NCBI GenBank assembly: GCA_017445115.1
Contig: JAFSUU010000010.1
Span: forward strand, 22,471 to 86,470
DNA from: Clostridia bacterium
Lineage (GTDB): Bacteria; Bacillota_A; Clostridia; Oscillospirales; CAG-272
Length of the DNA: 64,000 nt
Direction: 5' to 3'
A program made the translations under genes and the position numbers. Below, piece after piece: positions 1 to 9,454 of the stretch (position 1 is the stretch's first letter; each line of letters begins with the position of its first letter). The notes below the pieces were generated by a model. It searched no databases. It was not told where the DNA came from and saw only the letters and a list, made by a program, of their open reading frames with translations.

Positions 1-2513
1 TTTTTGAAGATAGTCCCGTTCGTCATCATCTCGATACCTACGACCGGGATGCTGAAGAGCGCCGATGAAAACACGAGGTTCATCACGACGCCTGAAGTCA
101 CACCTTCCGGAGACAGAGCCGAGAGCGCCGCGGGGATGGTAAGAAGGATGAGCCCCCATACAGTACCCGAAACGATCGCGAAAGCGAAGTCCTTAAATCC
201 TTTTTGAAGTTCGTGAGCGCTTTTGTCGACGCTGATAATGTTCCACGGCGGGTCCCTTCTGAGCGAGACGAACGCGACGGCAAGGTCGATCAGCAGTCCC
301 CAAAGCAGAAGTGCGACCGGACTTGCGGGAGTCAGATCTTTCGTAAACGAAGCGACGAGAACGAGAAACAGCTTTGCGACGTTTGACGCCAAAAGATAGT
401 TGGCGCAGCGCCTCATATTCATAAACGCGCCCTTTGCAAGCTCGACGACTCTGAAAGATTCAAAGACGCCTCCTCCGCTCTTCGGCGTGACGATGACGTC
501 CGACGACGAACGGATCGACTGAGGTATCGTCTTCGATATCTTCGACGCCGCGGGCACCGCGACGGAGACAGACGCCTCTTTCATCAGCCACATATCAGAC
601 GCGTCGCGGCTGACGTATACCGCGCTGCATCCTCCGAGGCGGAGTTTTTTGTACGCTTCGCGTCTCATTTTTGCCGAGTCGCGCGCGCCGACGGAGATCG
701 CCGCGAACTGCCCGGGCTCGAGGGTTATGCGTTCGGCTCCGACCATTTCTTCGTATGTGATATAGCGGTCGCCGTCTTTGATGAAGCCCACCATTTCAAG
801 GAAAGCGCGGTCCTCGTCCGAGCCGTCGGTGAAGCATACCATACGGCAGGAAGTCCCTTCTCTGCACTTTCGTATCGCGTCGAGAGCGTCGCCGTAAGGT
901 CTGTCCGACAGGGCGAGAAAGCCCTCGAACGTCATGCACATCTGAAGCGCGGAAACCCGGTTCATATTGACGTAGGGCGAATCTCGCCTTGCAACGCCGA
1001 CCGTGAAGACGCCTCTTTTTCTGAGTGCGTCGACCTCGGTTCTGATCGCGGCGACGTCGTCCTTCGTAAGCGGGCAGATTTTGCCGCCCTTTCTTATGTT
1101 GGTACAGCAGGAGAGCACACCGTCGACAACTCCGGAAACTATCGCTTCAAAGTTGCCGCCCCTGCATATCAGCGCGGTGTCGAGTCCTCCCGACTCCGCG
1201 CCGTAAGACGGCTCGTGTCCGACAAGAACGGTGTTTTCAAACGTCCTCGATTCGTACGAGCGTTCAAAATATTCGTCAAATACTTTTCTGATCCCTGCGT
1301 ATCCGAACGACGTCTCCTCACGCGGCACTTCCGCGACAGCGGGCGAAAAAGTACCCTGCGGAAGCAAACCCGTCGTGACGTAGCAGAGCTTCAACAGTTC
1401 GGCGGGCGAAGAGCCCTCTCCGGGCTCGTCCACGTTCACAAGCCTTTTGCCGTCAAAATATGAATTCAGCGTGATATCTCCCGCCTTTATCATTATCGGG
1501 CTTTCAAGCACTATCGTGTCGGCGTTGTTCATATCTCCGACCGAAGCCGCGTTCTTGACCTTTGCGCGCCCGGAATCTTCACCGTCGGCTTTTCTTACTG
1601 CTGCGGCGAGCGCGTACGCGCCGATTATCGGGAACGCTTCGCTCATCGCGGCGGCGCTGAGCGCGGCGGCGGAGAGAAGGACTTCGAGCGCCGAACCGCC
1701 TCTGGCGGCGGCGCCGGCGACCGTTATCACAAGGATCGCGGCGAGTGACGCGATACCGAATACGCGGCTCCACGAGGTCATCTTTTCGGAGATCTTAAGC
1801 TTCTCGCCGGAAGGGATCGTCAGCGTTCCGAATTTTGCCGCGGCGAGAGTGTCGCCGCCCAGCGCGACGATAAGCGCCCTCGCTTCGCCCGACACGATCG
1901 TCGAGCCGGCATACAGCATATTGTCGCGTTTTTCTATCGGGCATTCAACGCCGCCCTCATCGACGATGGTATCGGCGTTTTTGAAGATGAGCGATTTGTT
2001 GTCCGTCATCTTGTTTTCATAGACGAAAACACCGGGCGTGGAAATTATTCTCGCGTCTCCGGGCACGGTATCGCCCGGATAAAGCATCACGACGTCGCCG
2101 ACAACGAGATTTTCCGCGCTGTGTATCAGCGCTTGCGAATTTCTGACTACAGTGACGCGCGGGATAACGCCGCGCGCTTTTTCTTCAAAGATCCTCTGCG
2201 TTCTGACGTGGAGCGCGACTCTCGCCGCGCCGCCGAGGACGACCACAGACAGGATCGAAACGAACTCCGTCGTCTTTTCGAAGATCGCCGCTATCACGGC
2301 GACCACGAGCAAAACGAGCGTCGACAGATCGAGAAGCATACGGAGCGCCGCTTCAAGGACCGACGCGCGCTTGACTCTCCAAAGGCGGTTATGACCGTTC
2401 TTTGAAAGCCTCTTTGCCGCCTCTTTCGGATGAAGCCCGCGGAAAAGATCCGTGCCGAGCTCCCCCGCCAGCGCCTCCGGTGTCTTCGAATGCCAGTTGG
2501 TATCAATACTCAT
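1..2513 (-). CDS. P-type ATPase-like protein with degenerate catalytic motifs (partial, 3' end outside window)
   Basis: The frame is open from an ATG at 2513 (AAAGGTGA upstream) to the window edge, 837 codons. The layout is that of a P2-type cation ATPase: N-terminal segment, TM pair at about 50-100, actuator domain, second TM pair at about 245-300, P/N cytoplasmic region to about 690, then C-terminal TM segments. Fold-level similarity is clear, for example the NMLYAGSTIVSGEA stretch after the actuator loop. However, TGES reads TDNK (from residue 170). PEGLP in M4 reads SEAFP. The phospho-acceptor DKTGT region reads LESPIMIKAG (around 337). The hinge TGDGVND reads VSRDASD (634-640). With no acceptor Asp it should not form the phosphoenzyme. 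It lies 27 bp after the ClpC-like gene in the same operon. A regulatory or scaffold role is inference. Confidence 0.85.
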   Translation of the reverse strand, partial: MSIDTNWHSKTPEALAGELGTDLFRGLHPKEAAKRLSKNGHNRLWRVKRASVLEAALRMLLDLSTLVLLVVAVIAAIFEKTTEFVSILSVVVLGGAARVALHVRTQRIFEEKARGVIPRVTVVRNSQALIHSAENLVVGDVVMLYPGDTVPGDARIISTPGVFVYENKMTDNKSLIFKNADTIVDEGGVECPIEKRDNMLYAGSTIVSGEARALIVALGGDTLAAAKFGTLTIPSGEKLKISEKMTSWSRVFGIASLAAILVITVAGAAARGGSALEVLLSAAALSAAAMSEAFPIIGAYALAAAVRKADGEDSGRAKVKNAASVGDMNNADTIVLESPIMIKAGDITLNSYFDGKRLVNVDEPGEGSSPAELLKLCYVTTGLLPQGTFSPAVAEVPREETSFGYAGIRKVFDEYFERSYESRTFENTVLVGHEPSYGAESGGLDTALICRGGNFEAIVSGVVDGVLSCCTNIRKGGKICPLTKDDVAAIRTEVDALRKRGVFTVGVARRDSPYVNMNRVSALQMCMTFEGFLALSDRPYGDALDAIRKCREGTSCRMVCFTDGSDEDRAFLEMVGFIKDGDRYITYEEMVGAERITLEPGQFAAISVGARDSAKMRREAYKKLRLGGCSAVYVSRDASDMWLMKEASVSVAVPAASKISKTIPQSIRSSSDVIVTPKSGGGVFESFRVVELAKGAFMNMRRCANYLLASNVAKLFLVLVASFTKDLTPASPVALLLWGLLIDLAVAFVSLRRDPPWNIISVDKSAHELQKGFKDFAFAIVSGTVWGLILLTIPAALSALSPEGVTSGVVMNLVFSSALFSIPVVGIEMMTNGTIFK

Positions 2514-2540
2514 TTACGTCACCTTTCAAAGTGAAACAGA

Positions 2541-4826
2541 TCATTCGGCGGAATCGACGGTTATCTTCTCTCCGTCGGAACCGACAGACACTTTCTTAAG
2601 CGCACCTTTTGTCCTGATGATCTCGCCCGCGATCCTGTCCTCGACCTCTGTTTCAATAAAACGTCTCATATTTCTGGCTCCGAACTTCGCGGAGAACGAT
2701 TTTTCCGCTATCAGCGCGATCGCTTCGGGAGTAAAAGTGAGTTCTATCTCTTTATCCGCCATGACCTTGACGAGGTCCCCGGTCATGATCTTCGCGATGC
2801 CTTCAAAGTTCTCTTTGTCGAGCGCTCTGAACGTCACGATCTCGTCGACGCGGTTCAAAAATTCGGGGCGGAGGAATTCTGCGAGCGCGCGGGAAGTCTT
2901 TTCGCTCGACTGGAGATCCGGGCTGTCGGTAAATCCGGTGAGCGTCGACGGTCCCTGCGAGCCCGCGTTCGTCGTCATAACGATAACGGTATTCTCAAAG
3001 TTGACTGTTTTTCCTCTCGCGTCGGTTATCCTTCCGTCGTCAAGGATCTGAAGGAGGATATTCATGACGTCGGGATGCGCCTTCTCTATCTCGTCGAACA
3101 GAACGACGGAATAGGGACGGCGGCGGATCTTTTCGGTGAGCTGTCCCGCGTCGTCGTAGCCGACGTATCCGGGAGGAGCTCCTATAATCCTCGACACCGA
3201 GAATTTATCCATAAATTCGCTCATATCGAGCCTTATCAGCGTTTCGGGCGACTGGAACAAGTCGGCGGCGAGCACTTTTACAAGCTCCGTCTTACCGACT
3301 CCGGTCGGTCCCGCAAAGATGAATGACACCGGGCGGCGCTTCGCCGAAACTCCGGTGCGCGAACGGCGTACGGCGCGAACGACCGCGTCGACCGCCTTAT
3401 CCTGACCGACTATCCTCGATTTTATCCTGTCGGCGAGGCCGTCAAGGCGGGAGAACTCGTCTTCCGTGATCGTGGACGCGGGGATGCCGGTCCATATTTC
3501 TATGACGTCGGCAAGGTCGGACACTTTCATTTCGACCTTCTCGCAGAGCGGTGTCAGCTCTCCGACTCTGTTCTGGAGCGAGAGAAGCTCCGCCTTTATC
3601 TCGGCGAGCCGCTTATATGTTTCATCCGATTTGTTGTTCTCAGCCTCAAGTCCTCCGCGCTCGTTTTCAAGCGCGCGGATGCGGTCGAGGCACTCTCTCT
3701 TTTCATTTATTTCCGGAGACGAGAGCGAAATATGGCTCGACGCCTCGTCGATAAGGTCGATCGCCTTGTCGGGGAGATATCTGTCCGTGATATATCTCTC
3801 GCTGAGAGAGACAGCGTATGACAGGACCGCAGACGGTATCGTTATCGAATGGTATTCTTCGTAGTAATGCTTGATGCCGCGCAAGATACTCTCGGTATCC
3901 GCAAGGCTCGGCTCCTCGACCATAACGGGTTGGAAACGCCTCTCGAGCGCGGTGTCTTTTTCGATATATTTTCTGTATTCCGTCAGCGTCGTCGCGCCGA
4001 TCACCTGTATCTCGCCTCTGGAGAGCGCGGGTTTCAGGATATTCGCCGCGTTCATACTGCCCTCGGCGTCGCCCGCTCCGACGATGTTGTGGACCTCGTC
4101 GATCACGAGTATCACGTTTCCGAGCGCTTTGACCTCTCCGAGAAGTCCGAGGACTCTCGACTCGAACTGACCTCTGAACTGAGTGCCCGCGACGAGCGCG
4201 GTGAGATCGACGAGATATATCTCTTTATTCTTCAGAACGTACGGAACGTCCGCTCTCGCGATCTTCTGCGCGAGTGATTCTGCAATAGCGGTCTTGCCCA
4301 CTCCCGGTTCACCAATAAGGCACGGGTTGTTCTTCTGACGGCGGCAGAGTATCTGGATGACGCGGGAAAGCTCCCTCTCGCGCCCCACGACGTTGTCGAG
4401 TTTCCCCTCTCTCGCGCGCTCCGTCATATTCGTGCAGTACGTCGTGAGAAATTTCAGCTCTTTTTTCTTTCTCTTTCTGCCTTGATCTTTGCCGTCGTTC
4501 CCCGTCAGCTTCGAAAAGTCGACAGCAGGAGCTCTCGCATCGGCGGCATCGTCGTCATAAACCTCCGCGGGAAGGTCGCCGGAACTGCCCATAAGTCCGT
4601 CGAGAATACCGTTCTCGTCACCTTCCATGAGATTTTCGATCTCCGACGACATCTTTTCAAGATCCTCGTCGGTGAGTCCCATCTTATTTATCATATCGTT
4701 GACCGGCTTGATCCCGAGCTCTCTGGCGCATTTGATGCAAATGCCCTCCTGCTTGGTCTCACCGTTTTCTATCTTGGTCATGAACACCACGGCAACTCTC
4801 TTGTGGCATCTTGAACACATTGTCAT
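2541..4826 (-). CDS. clpC: ClpC-like AAA+ ATPase with McsA-like zinc-finger N terminus
   Basis: A 761-residue class I Clp/Hsp100 unfoldase that would feed proteins to ClpP. The usual Clp_N repeats are absent. Instead the protein starts with a CxxC...CxxC finger (Cys 4, 7, 30, 33) resembling the zinc finger of McsA, then an acidic linker. The first AAA module has Walker [10 protein letters not shown] at 172-180 and Walker [11 protein letters not shown] short coiled-coil middle domain follows. The second AAA module has [22 protein letters not shown] and sensor-2 GARNMRR. A TGF tripeptide sits where ClpC/ClpA carry the ClpP-docking (I/V)GF loop. The start has AGGAGGTG nine bases upstream. The gene lies 33 bp after cvpA. 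The ClpC assignment is by AAA similarity; because of the N terminus it may use different adaptors from classical ClpC. Confidence 0.9.
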   Translation of the reverse strand: MTMCSRCHKRVAVVFMTKIENGETKQEGICIKCARELGIKPVNDMINKMGLTDEDLEKMSSEIENLMEGDENGILDGLMGSSGDLPAEVYDDDAADARAPAVDFSKLTGNDGKDQGRKRKKKELKFLTTYCTNMTERAREGKLDNVVGRERELSRVIQILCRRQKNNPCLIGEPGVGKTAIAESLAQKIARADVPYVLKNKEIYLVDLTALVAGTQFRGQFESRVLGLLGEVKALGNVILVIDEVHNIVGAGDAEGSMNAANILKPALSRGEIQVIGATTLTEYRKYIEKDTALERRFQPVMVEEPSLADTESILRGIKHYYEEYHSITIPSAVLSYAVSLSERYITDRYLPDKAIDLIDEASSHISLSSPEINEKRECLDRIRALENERGGLEAENNKSDETYKRLAEIKAELLSLQNRVGELTPLCEKVEMKVSDLADVIEIWTGIPASTITEDEFSRLDGLADRIKSRIVGQDKAVDAVVRAVRRSRTGVSAKRRPVSFIFAGPTGVGKTELVKVLAADLFQSPETLIRLDMSEFMDKFSVSRIIGAPPGYVGYDDAGQLTEKIRRRPYSVVLFDEIEKAHPDVMNILLQILDDGRITDARGKTVNFENTVIVMTTNAGSQGPSTLTGFTDSPDLQSSEKTSRALAEFLRPEFLNRVDEIVTFRALDKENFEGIAKIMTGDLVKVMADKEIELTFTPEAIALIAEKSFSAKFGARNMRRFIETEVEDRIAGEIIRTKGALKKVSVGSDGEKITVDSAE

Positions 4827-4859
4827 TATCCAACACCTCCTGACATTACAATGACATTA

Positions 4860-5588
4860 TCACCCTATCCGCTCCGTCACGTTTTTGATGACGGAGATAG
4901 GATTGTATTGTGCGAAAAATTTCAGTATCACCGAATCGTTTACAGTATTTTTAAAATTCTCCGGCAGGACCGATTCGAGCGCTGACACTCCCGCGGACAG
5001 AACGAGCGAGAGCACCCAAAGCACGATCAGCGCCGTGACGATGCCGAGCGCAAGTCCCGCCGTGCGGTCTATCGTTCTGATGACCGGCGCTTTGAACAGT
5101 ACGATTATGAGCTTTGACGCAAGGCGCAGCAGAATAAATGCTACGACAAAAAGTCCGATGAACGCTATCGCGTTCGAGATCTTCCATGAGGTCGGCTTTG
5201 CGATAAACTCGGATATTTTGCTGACCGCGGACTCTCCCGTGTCGGAAAGTCCGGAGACGAACTCCCTCAGCGCTCCGTCTTCGACGTTGTATTTATCGAG
5301 TGTGCCTGCAAGCGTTTCCGGTATCTTTGAGAGAAACACGGAAACGTCGGTGCCGATCGAAGTCGAAGCGGCGCTTCTGACAGTCGATTCGATGCCGGAT
5401 GATATCTTTCCGATAAACACGCTGTTTGCGAGCCATCCGGAGACCGTCGGAGTCAGCGCGTACGCAACAATAACGGAGACCACGCTGCAAACGAGCCCCA
5501 TCACCGATTTGACAAGGCCGCGTCTCCAACCGAGAAAAATTATGACCGCGGCTATCGCCACGAGTATGATATCTAATGCGATGTTCAT
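4860..5588 (-). CDS. CvpA family membrane protein
   Basis: A 242-residue integral membrane protein. It opens with MNIALDIILVAIAAVIIFLGWRRGLVKS, the TM segment plus GxxRG turn typical of CvpA (colicin V production) proteins. Two more hydrophobic stretches lie at about 140-165 and 175-205. A periplasmic-type segment of about 80 residues, where no hydrophobic run is seen, lies between. CvpA family members in Firmicutes are poorly understood envelope proteins. SD AAGGA lies upstream of the ATG. The gene is 17 bp downstream of the DUF5711 gene and 33 bp upstream of the ClpC-like gene, so it is cotranscribed with both. Confidence 0.85.
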   Translation of the reverse strand: MNIALDIILVAIAAVIIFLGWRRGLVKSVMGLVCSVVSVIVAYALTPTVSGWLANSVFIGKISSGIESTVRSAASTSIGTDVSVFLSKIPETLAGTLDKYNVEDGALREFVSGLSDTGESAVSKISEFIAKPTSWKISNAIAFIGLFVVAFILLRLASKLIIVLFKAPVIRTIDRTAGLALGIVTALIVLWVLSLVLSAGVSALESVLPENFKNTVNDSVILKFFAQYNPISVIKNVTERIG

Positions 5589-5605
5589 TGAATTATCCTT
5601 TCGTA

Positions 5606-6862
5606 TCAGCCGTCTGTTTCTTCAGGTGCGGATGTCTCCTCGGCAAATCCCGTGACGGCGGACGTCTTTCCGAGGACCAGGACGTTGTCTGAAAACGGAA
5701 CGAGTCCCGAGATGAAGACCGGGCACTCCGTTTGTTTCTCCGTCCCGTCAAACAGAACCTTTGTCAAAACTCCGTCGGATGCATAAAATACTCCGGCTTC
5801 GCCTATCGCGCAGTAATTGATCTTCTTGTCCCCTCCGAAAGTCATCTCTTCCGTGCCGTCGGACTTGAAGACCGTCGCTTTGCTTGCGCTGTCGACCGCG
5901 TTCGCACTGCATACGAGAAGCACACGGTCGTCGGAGAAAGATACCCCGGACACGCCGTATCCGATCAGCGGGTAATTTGCAGTCTCTTCTCCGTTTGCGG
6001 CATAGAAGTGAACCGACGAATCGCACACTACGCAGAATGATCCGTCGCCGAAGAAGAAGACGTTGAGCGGCATGGCGTCGTCAATGGTAAAAGATTTTGC
6101 GTTCTCGCTCCCGCATATACCGAACATCACTTCGGTCGTAAAATCGGTGGTGCCGATATCGCACGATGCGACAGCGTAGCGGGTACCGTCATCTGAAAGC
6201 GCCACGTCCATGACGTATTTATCTTTATATATTCTCGAAAGTTCTCTGAAATTCTCGTCAAAAATGCTGATCACATATCTGTTCTCTCTCGCTCGGTTCA
6301 ACAGAGCGAACGAACCGCTCTTCGACAGAGCCGCGCCCTGAAGCGCGTAGTCGGTCTGTTTTGACTGCGCTTCGACGAGAGAAGTGCAGATCGAATAAGT
6401 CGTTCCTCCGACGTCGTAGACCATAACGTATTTGTCGCCGGTAAGAACTTTCGGGTTTTCCATTGAGATCTTGAACGATCTCTCTGCGGAGCCGGTATTG
6501 TTATACAGAGTGAGCGACGTTGTAGTTGCGATCGCAAGCTTTCCTTTGAAGATCGCGGCGCTCATCTTACGGCTTTCGTCGTATTTGATCTCGCTGAATG
6601 CGGCGCCTTCCGCGTCGATATCCGTATCCAGGTCTTTTGCGAGATAAACGAGATTTTCATACGTTATCTGATCGCGGTAAAGTATGATCATGCCGACAAC
6701 GAACGCGAGGAGCAGCAAAACGGAAACTAATTTGACGACTCTGTATCGCCTTGCGACCTTAAGATAATACGGATTTTGCTCTCTCTCATTATCAACTTTG
6801 ATATTAATTTTTTGGGATCTTGATAATCGTTCTTTATTATTCTTTTCTTTTTCGCTGTTCAA
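5606..6862 (-). CDS. DUF5711-like single-pass membrane protein with beta-propeller-like ectodomain
   Basis: A 418-residue protein. Residues 1-45 are basic and cytoplasmic. One TM helix (VVKLVSVLLLLAFVVGMIILY) lies at about 46-66. The rest is an extracellular domain built of short repeated strands with GxxxA and DG turns, as in WD/YVTN-like propellers; repeats resemble VALSDDGTRYAVAS and VSFSDDRVLLV. The architecture matches what I recall of the DUF5711 family of Clostridia, function unknown. The start is a TTG at 6862 with GGAGG ten bases upstream; no better ATG exists in frame before the TM. It sits between truA and cvpA. A structural role in the envelope is plausible but not shown. Confidence 0.75.
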   Translation of the reverse strand: MNSEKEKNNKERLSRSQKINIKVDNEREQNPYYLKVARRYRVVKLVSVLLLLAFVVGMIILYRDQITYENLVYLAKDLDTDIDAEGAAFSEIKYDESRKMSAAIFKGKLAIATTTSLTLYNNTGSAERSFKISMENPKVLTGDKYVMVYDVGGTTYSICTSLVEAQSKQTDYALQGAALSKSGSFALLNRARENRYVISIFDENFRELSRIYKDKYVMDVALSDDGTRYAVASCDIGTTDFTTEVMFGICGSENAKSFTIDDAMPLNVFFFGDGSFCVVCDSSVHFYAANGEETANYPLIGYGVSGVSFSDDRVLLVCSANAVDSASKATVFKSDGTEEMTFGGDKKINYCAIGEAGVFYASDGVLTKVLFDGTEKQTECPVFISGLVPFSDNVLVLGKTSAVTGFAEETSAPEETDG

Positions 6863-6898
6863 TATTTATCAACCTCCCTGCTGCTCAAAATCTGTCTC

Positions 6899-7687
6899 TC
6901 ATTCAGCGAGCCAATCTATTTTAATCGGATAAATTACTTCTTTGAGATAAAGTCCCTCGGGCGGAAGCGTCTCGCCCGCGGCAGCGCGGTCGCGCACGGA
7001 TATGATCTCCGGAATATCGCGCGCCGTTGTTTTTCCTTTTGCAACGTCGAGCAGAGTTCCCGACATGATCCGGACCATATTGTAAAGAAATCCGTCGGCG
7101 AAAACCGTAAATTCAACAACATCGCCGCACCTTGCGACCGAAGCGGAAAAGACTTCCCTCGTCGCGTCTGTGATCTTCGAGCCGGACGCCATGAAAGACG
7201 TAAAATCGTGCCTGCCCTCAAACCGCTTTGCGGCTTCATCCATCTTTACTATAGAATCATCGGAGATCTTCTTTCCGTATTCGTAAACTCTTCCGCGAAG
7301 GAACGGAGACGGAACGGGCGAATCGTATATTCTGTAAACGTACTTTTTTCCGACGACGGAATACCTCGGGTGAAAATCGTCGTCATTGACTATAAACGCT
7401 CCGGTGACCGATATATCGCCGGGCAGAACGTTATTCGCCGCCAGATGGAACTTTTCCGCGGGTATCTTCAGCCATCCGTCTTCTTCGGTCCGGGGAGTGA
7501 CAGACACGACGTATCCCTCGGCGTGAACTCCGGAGTCTGTACGGCTGCACCCGGTGACGTTTACCGGACGACCGATAAGTCCGGATAATGACTCTGTCAG
7601 AACTCCCTGAACGGTACGAAGCCCGGGCTGCGCCTGAGAACCGTGAAAATCCTTTCCGTCGAATGCGAGTTTCAATAATAATTTCAT
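6899..7687 (-). CDS. truA: tRNA pseudouridine(38-40) synthase TruA
   Basis: 262 residues, normal TruA length. It isomerises uridines 38-40 in the anticodon stem-loop of many tRNAs. Visible hallmarks are the N-terminal LAFDGKDFHGSQAQP strand, the catalytic loop SRTDSGVHAEG with its Asp, KYVYRIYDSPVPSPF, and the C-terminal FLYNMVRIMSGTL motif. It begins four bases after the ecfT stop and has only a weak SD of its own, so translational coupling to ecfT is likely. Pairing of truA with the ECF module is a standard Firmicutes arrangement. Confidence 0.97.
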   Translation of the reverse strand: MKLLLKLAFDGKDFHGSQAQPGLRTVQGVLTESLSGLIGRPVNVTGCSRTDSGVHAEGYVVSVTPRTEEDGWLKIPAEKFHLAANNVLPGDISVTGAFIVNDDDFHPRYSVVGKKYVYRIYDSPVPSPFLRGRVYEYGKKISDDSIVKMDEAAKRFEGRHDFTSFMASGSKITDATREVFSASVARCGDVVEFTVFADGFLYNMVRIMSGTLLDVAKGKTTARDIPEIISVRDRAAAGETLPPEGLYLKEVIYPIKIDWLAE

Positions 7688-7691
7688 AGTA

Positions 7692-8519
7692 TTACCAGCC
7701 TATCGCAAAGCCGTTCGTATAAGTGTTCACAAACACGAGAGCGACTCCGAGCGCGATTATGATCAAAACCGCGATGACGTCCGAGAACGAAGCTTTCAGT
7801 ACCTTCAGCCTCGTTCTGCCCTTACCGCCTCTGTAACAGCGGCATTCCATCGCAACCGCGAGTTCGTCCGCACGTCTGAATGATGATGCGAAAAGAGGAA
7901 CGAGAACGGGGATCAGCGCCTTTGCGCGCTTTATCAGCGAGCCTTCGGAGAACGATGCGCCCCTCGCTTTTTGAGCGTCCATGATTTTTCCGGTCTCTTC
8001 TATCAGAGTCGGAATGAATCTGAGCGCTATCGTCATCATAAGTGAAAACTCGTGCACAGGGACCTTGATATATGACAACGGCTTCAAAAGACTTTCAAGT
8101 CCGTCCGTCAGCGCAAGAGGTGTCGTTGTATAAGTCAGTATCACGCTTGTTCCCGCGATCAGAAGCACGACGCGAAGAACTATAAGGATCGCGTTATAAA
8201 CACCTTCGAGATAAACAGTGATTATCCAGAAATGAAACAGCTCCGTCGTACCGCTGTACCAGAACAGATTAATGACCGCGGTAAAGATCATTATGAACAG
8301 CACCGGCTTCAGCCCCCGCAGGATTATCCTCGGTTTTATGCCGGACAGAGCTATCAATATGAGCGAAAATACTGTGAGCAGCACGAACGCCCAGACGTTT
8401 TTTGCGAGAAAAACGTCGACTATGAAGAACAAAGACATAAGTATCTTTGCTCTCGGGTCAATTCTGTGAAGGATGGAATTGCCTTCGCAGTACTGCCCGA
8501 ACGCAACGTCAAAATTCAT
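7692..8519 (-). CDS. ecfT: Energy-coupling factor transporter transmembrane protein EcfT
   Basis: 275 residues with about five to six hydrophobic helices. It is the scaffold that joins the EcfA1/EcfA2 ATPase pair to exchangeable substrate-binding S proteins for vitamin uptake. The two coupling-helix signatures are visible: AQKARGASFSEG near residue 160 and ADELAVAMECRCYRGGKGR near 215. SD AAAGGAAAATAATC precedes the ATG. It follows ecfA2 by 68 bp and precedes truA by four bases. No S component is encoded in this window, so the module must serve S proteins encoded elsewhere (group II ECF). Confidence 0.95.
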   Translation of the reverse strand: MNFDVAFGQYCEGNSILHRIDPRAKILMSLFFIVDVFLAKNVWAFVLLTVFSLILIALSGIKPRIILRGLKPVLFIMIFTAVINLFWYSGTTELFHFWIITVYLEGVYNAILIVLRVVLLIAGTSVILTYTTTPLALTDGLESLLKPLSYIKVPVHEFSLMMTIALRFIPTLIEETGKIMDAQKARGASFSEGSLIKRAKALIPVLVPLFASSFRRADELAVAMECRCYRGGKGRTRLKVLKASFSDVIAVLIIIALGVALVFVNTYTNGFAIGW

Positions 8520-8587
8520 GATTATTTTCCTTTACTGATCCGGAAAGTTCTGCAGAAATTTCTTCCGCAGATACGTCTTTCCGAACG

Positions 8588-9454
8588 TCAATTATTGAGA
8601 GAATACTTTTCTATCAGACGCTCCGCGGCGTATTTCACCGTGTAAACGTCCTTTCCGATCCCGACGCCGAGCTCGTCAAGAACCGCCGCGATCTTCGTGA
8701 TCTCGGGAACGTCGAGTCCCATCGCGCGAAGCTCATCCCCGCGCTCAAATACCTTTTCGGTATCGTCGCACATAAATATCTCACCGCCGTTCATTACGGC
8801 GAGGCGGTCGCAATACTTTGCGACGTCTTCCATGCTGTGACTGACTATGACTACCGTGTTGCCGTTCTCGCGCTGATACTTTTTGATCCTGCCGAGTATC
8901 TCTCGTCTGCCCGCCGGATCGAGACCCGCAGCGGGTTCGTCGAGAACGAGAAGCGACGGACGCATTGCGATAACTCCCGCGAGCGCGGCGCGGCGGCGCT
9001 GTCCTCCCGAAAGATCGAACGGAGATTTTTCGAGCAGATCCTCGTCAAGTCCCGCAAAGCGAGCCGCTTCGAGAACGCGCTCCCTCAGCATTTCCGGAGC
9101 AACGCCCATATTCTTCGGACCGAAAGATATGTCCCCGGACACAGTATCGTCAAAAAGCTGATACTCGGGATACTGCATAACGAGCCCGACCTTGAATCTC
9201 ACGTCGCGCATCTTAACTTTTTTATCCCATATATTCTCGCCGTCGACGATGATCTCTCCCGAATCCGGCTTCAGAAGTCCGTTCAGCATTTTTATCAGCG
9301 TGGACTTTCCGCTGCCCGTTGATCCTATGATCCCCGTAACGACTCCCTGCTTCAGCGCAAGCGATACGTTCTTTACCGCGTGCTTTTCATAGGCGATACC
9401 TTTATTATACGTGTATGAAACGTTTTTGAATTCCGCAGCGTATACTTCACTCAT
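8588..9454 (-). CDS. ecfA2: Energy-coupling factor transporter ATPase EcfA2
   Basis: 288-residue ABC ATPase. Walker A is GSTGSGKST at about 42-50, Q-loop VMQYPEYQLFDDT, signature LSGGQRRRAALAGVIAM, Walker B LLVLDEPAAGLD and H-loop SHSMED. The QYPEYQLF Q-loop is diagnostic for EcfA2. Its start overlaps the ecfA1 stop by four bases (ATGA), giving tight coupling. It works as a heterodimer with EcfA1 bound to EcfT at the inner membrane face. Confidence 0.96.
   Translation of the reverse strand: MSEVYAAEFKNVSYTYNKGIAYEKHAVKNVSLALKQGVVTGIIGSTGSGKSTLIKMLNGLLKPDSGEIIVDGENIWDKKVKMRDVRFKVGLVMQYPEYQLFDDTVSGDISFGPKNMGVAPEMLRERVLEAARFAGLDEDLLEKSPFDLSGGQRRRAALAGVIAMRPSLLVLDEPAAGLDPAGRREILGRIKKYQRENGNTVVIVSHSMEDVAKYCDRLAVMNGGEIFMCDDTEKVFERGDELRAMGLDVPEITKIAAVLDELGVGIGKDVYTVKYAAERLIEKYSLNN

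Noticed and set aside
1447..2022. 191-codon plus-strand open frame
   Set aside because: Antisense to the P-type ATPase-like gene, whose fold can be followed along the minus strand.
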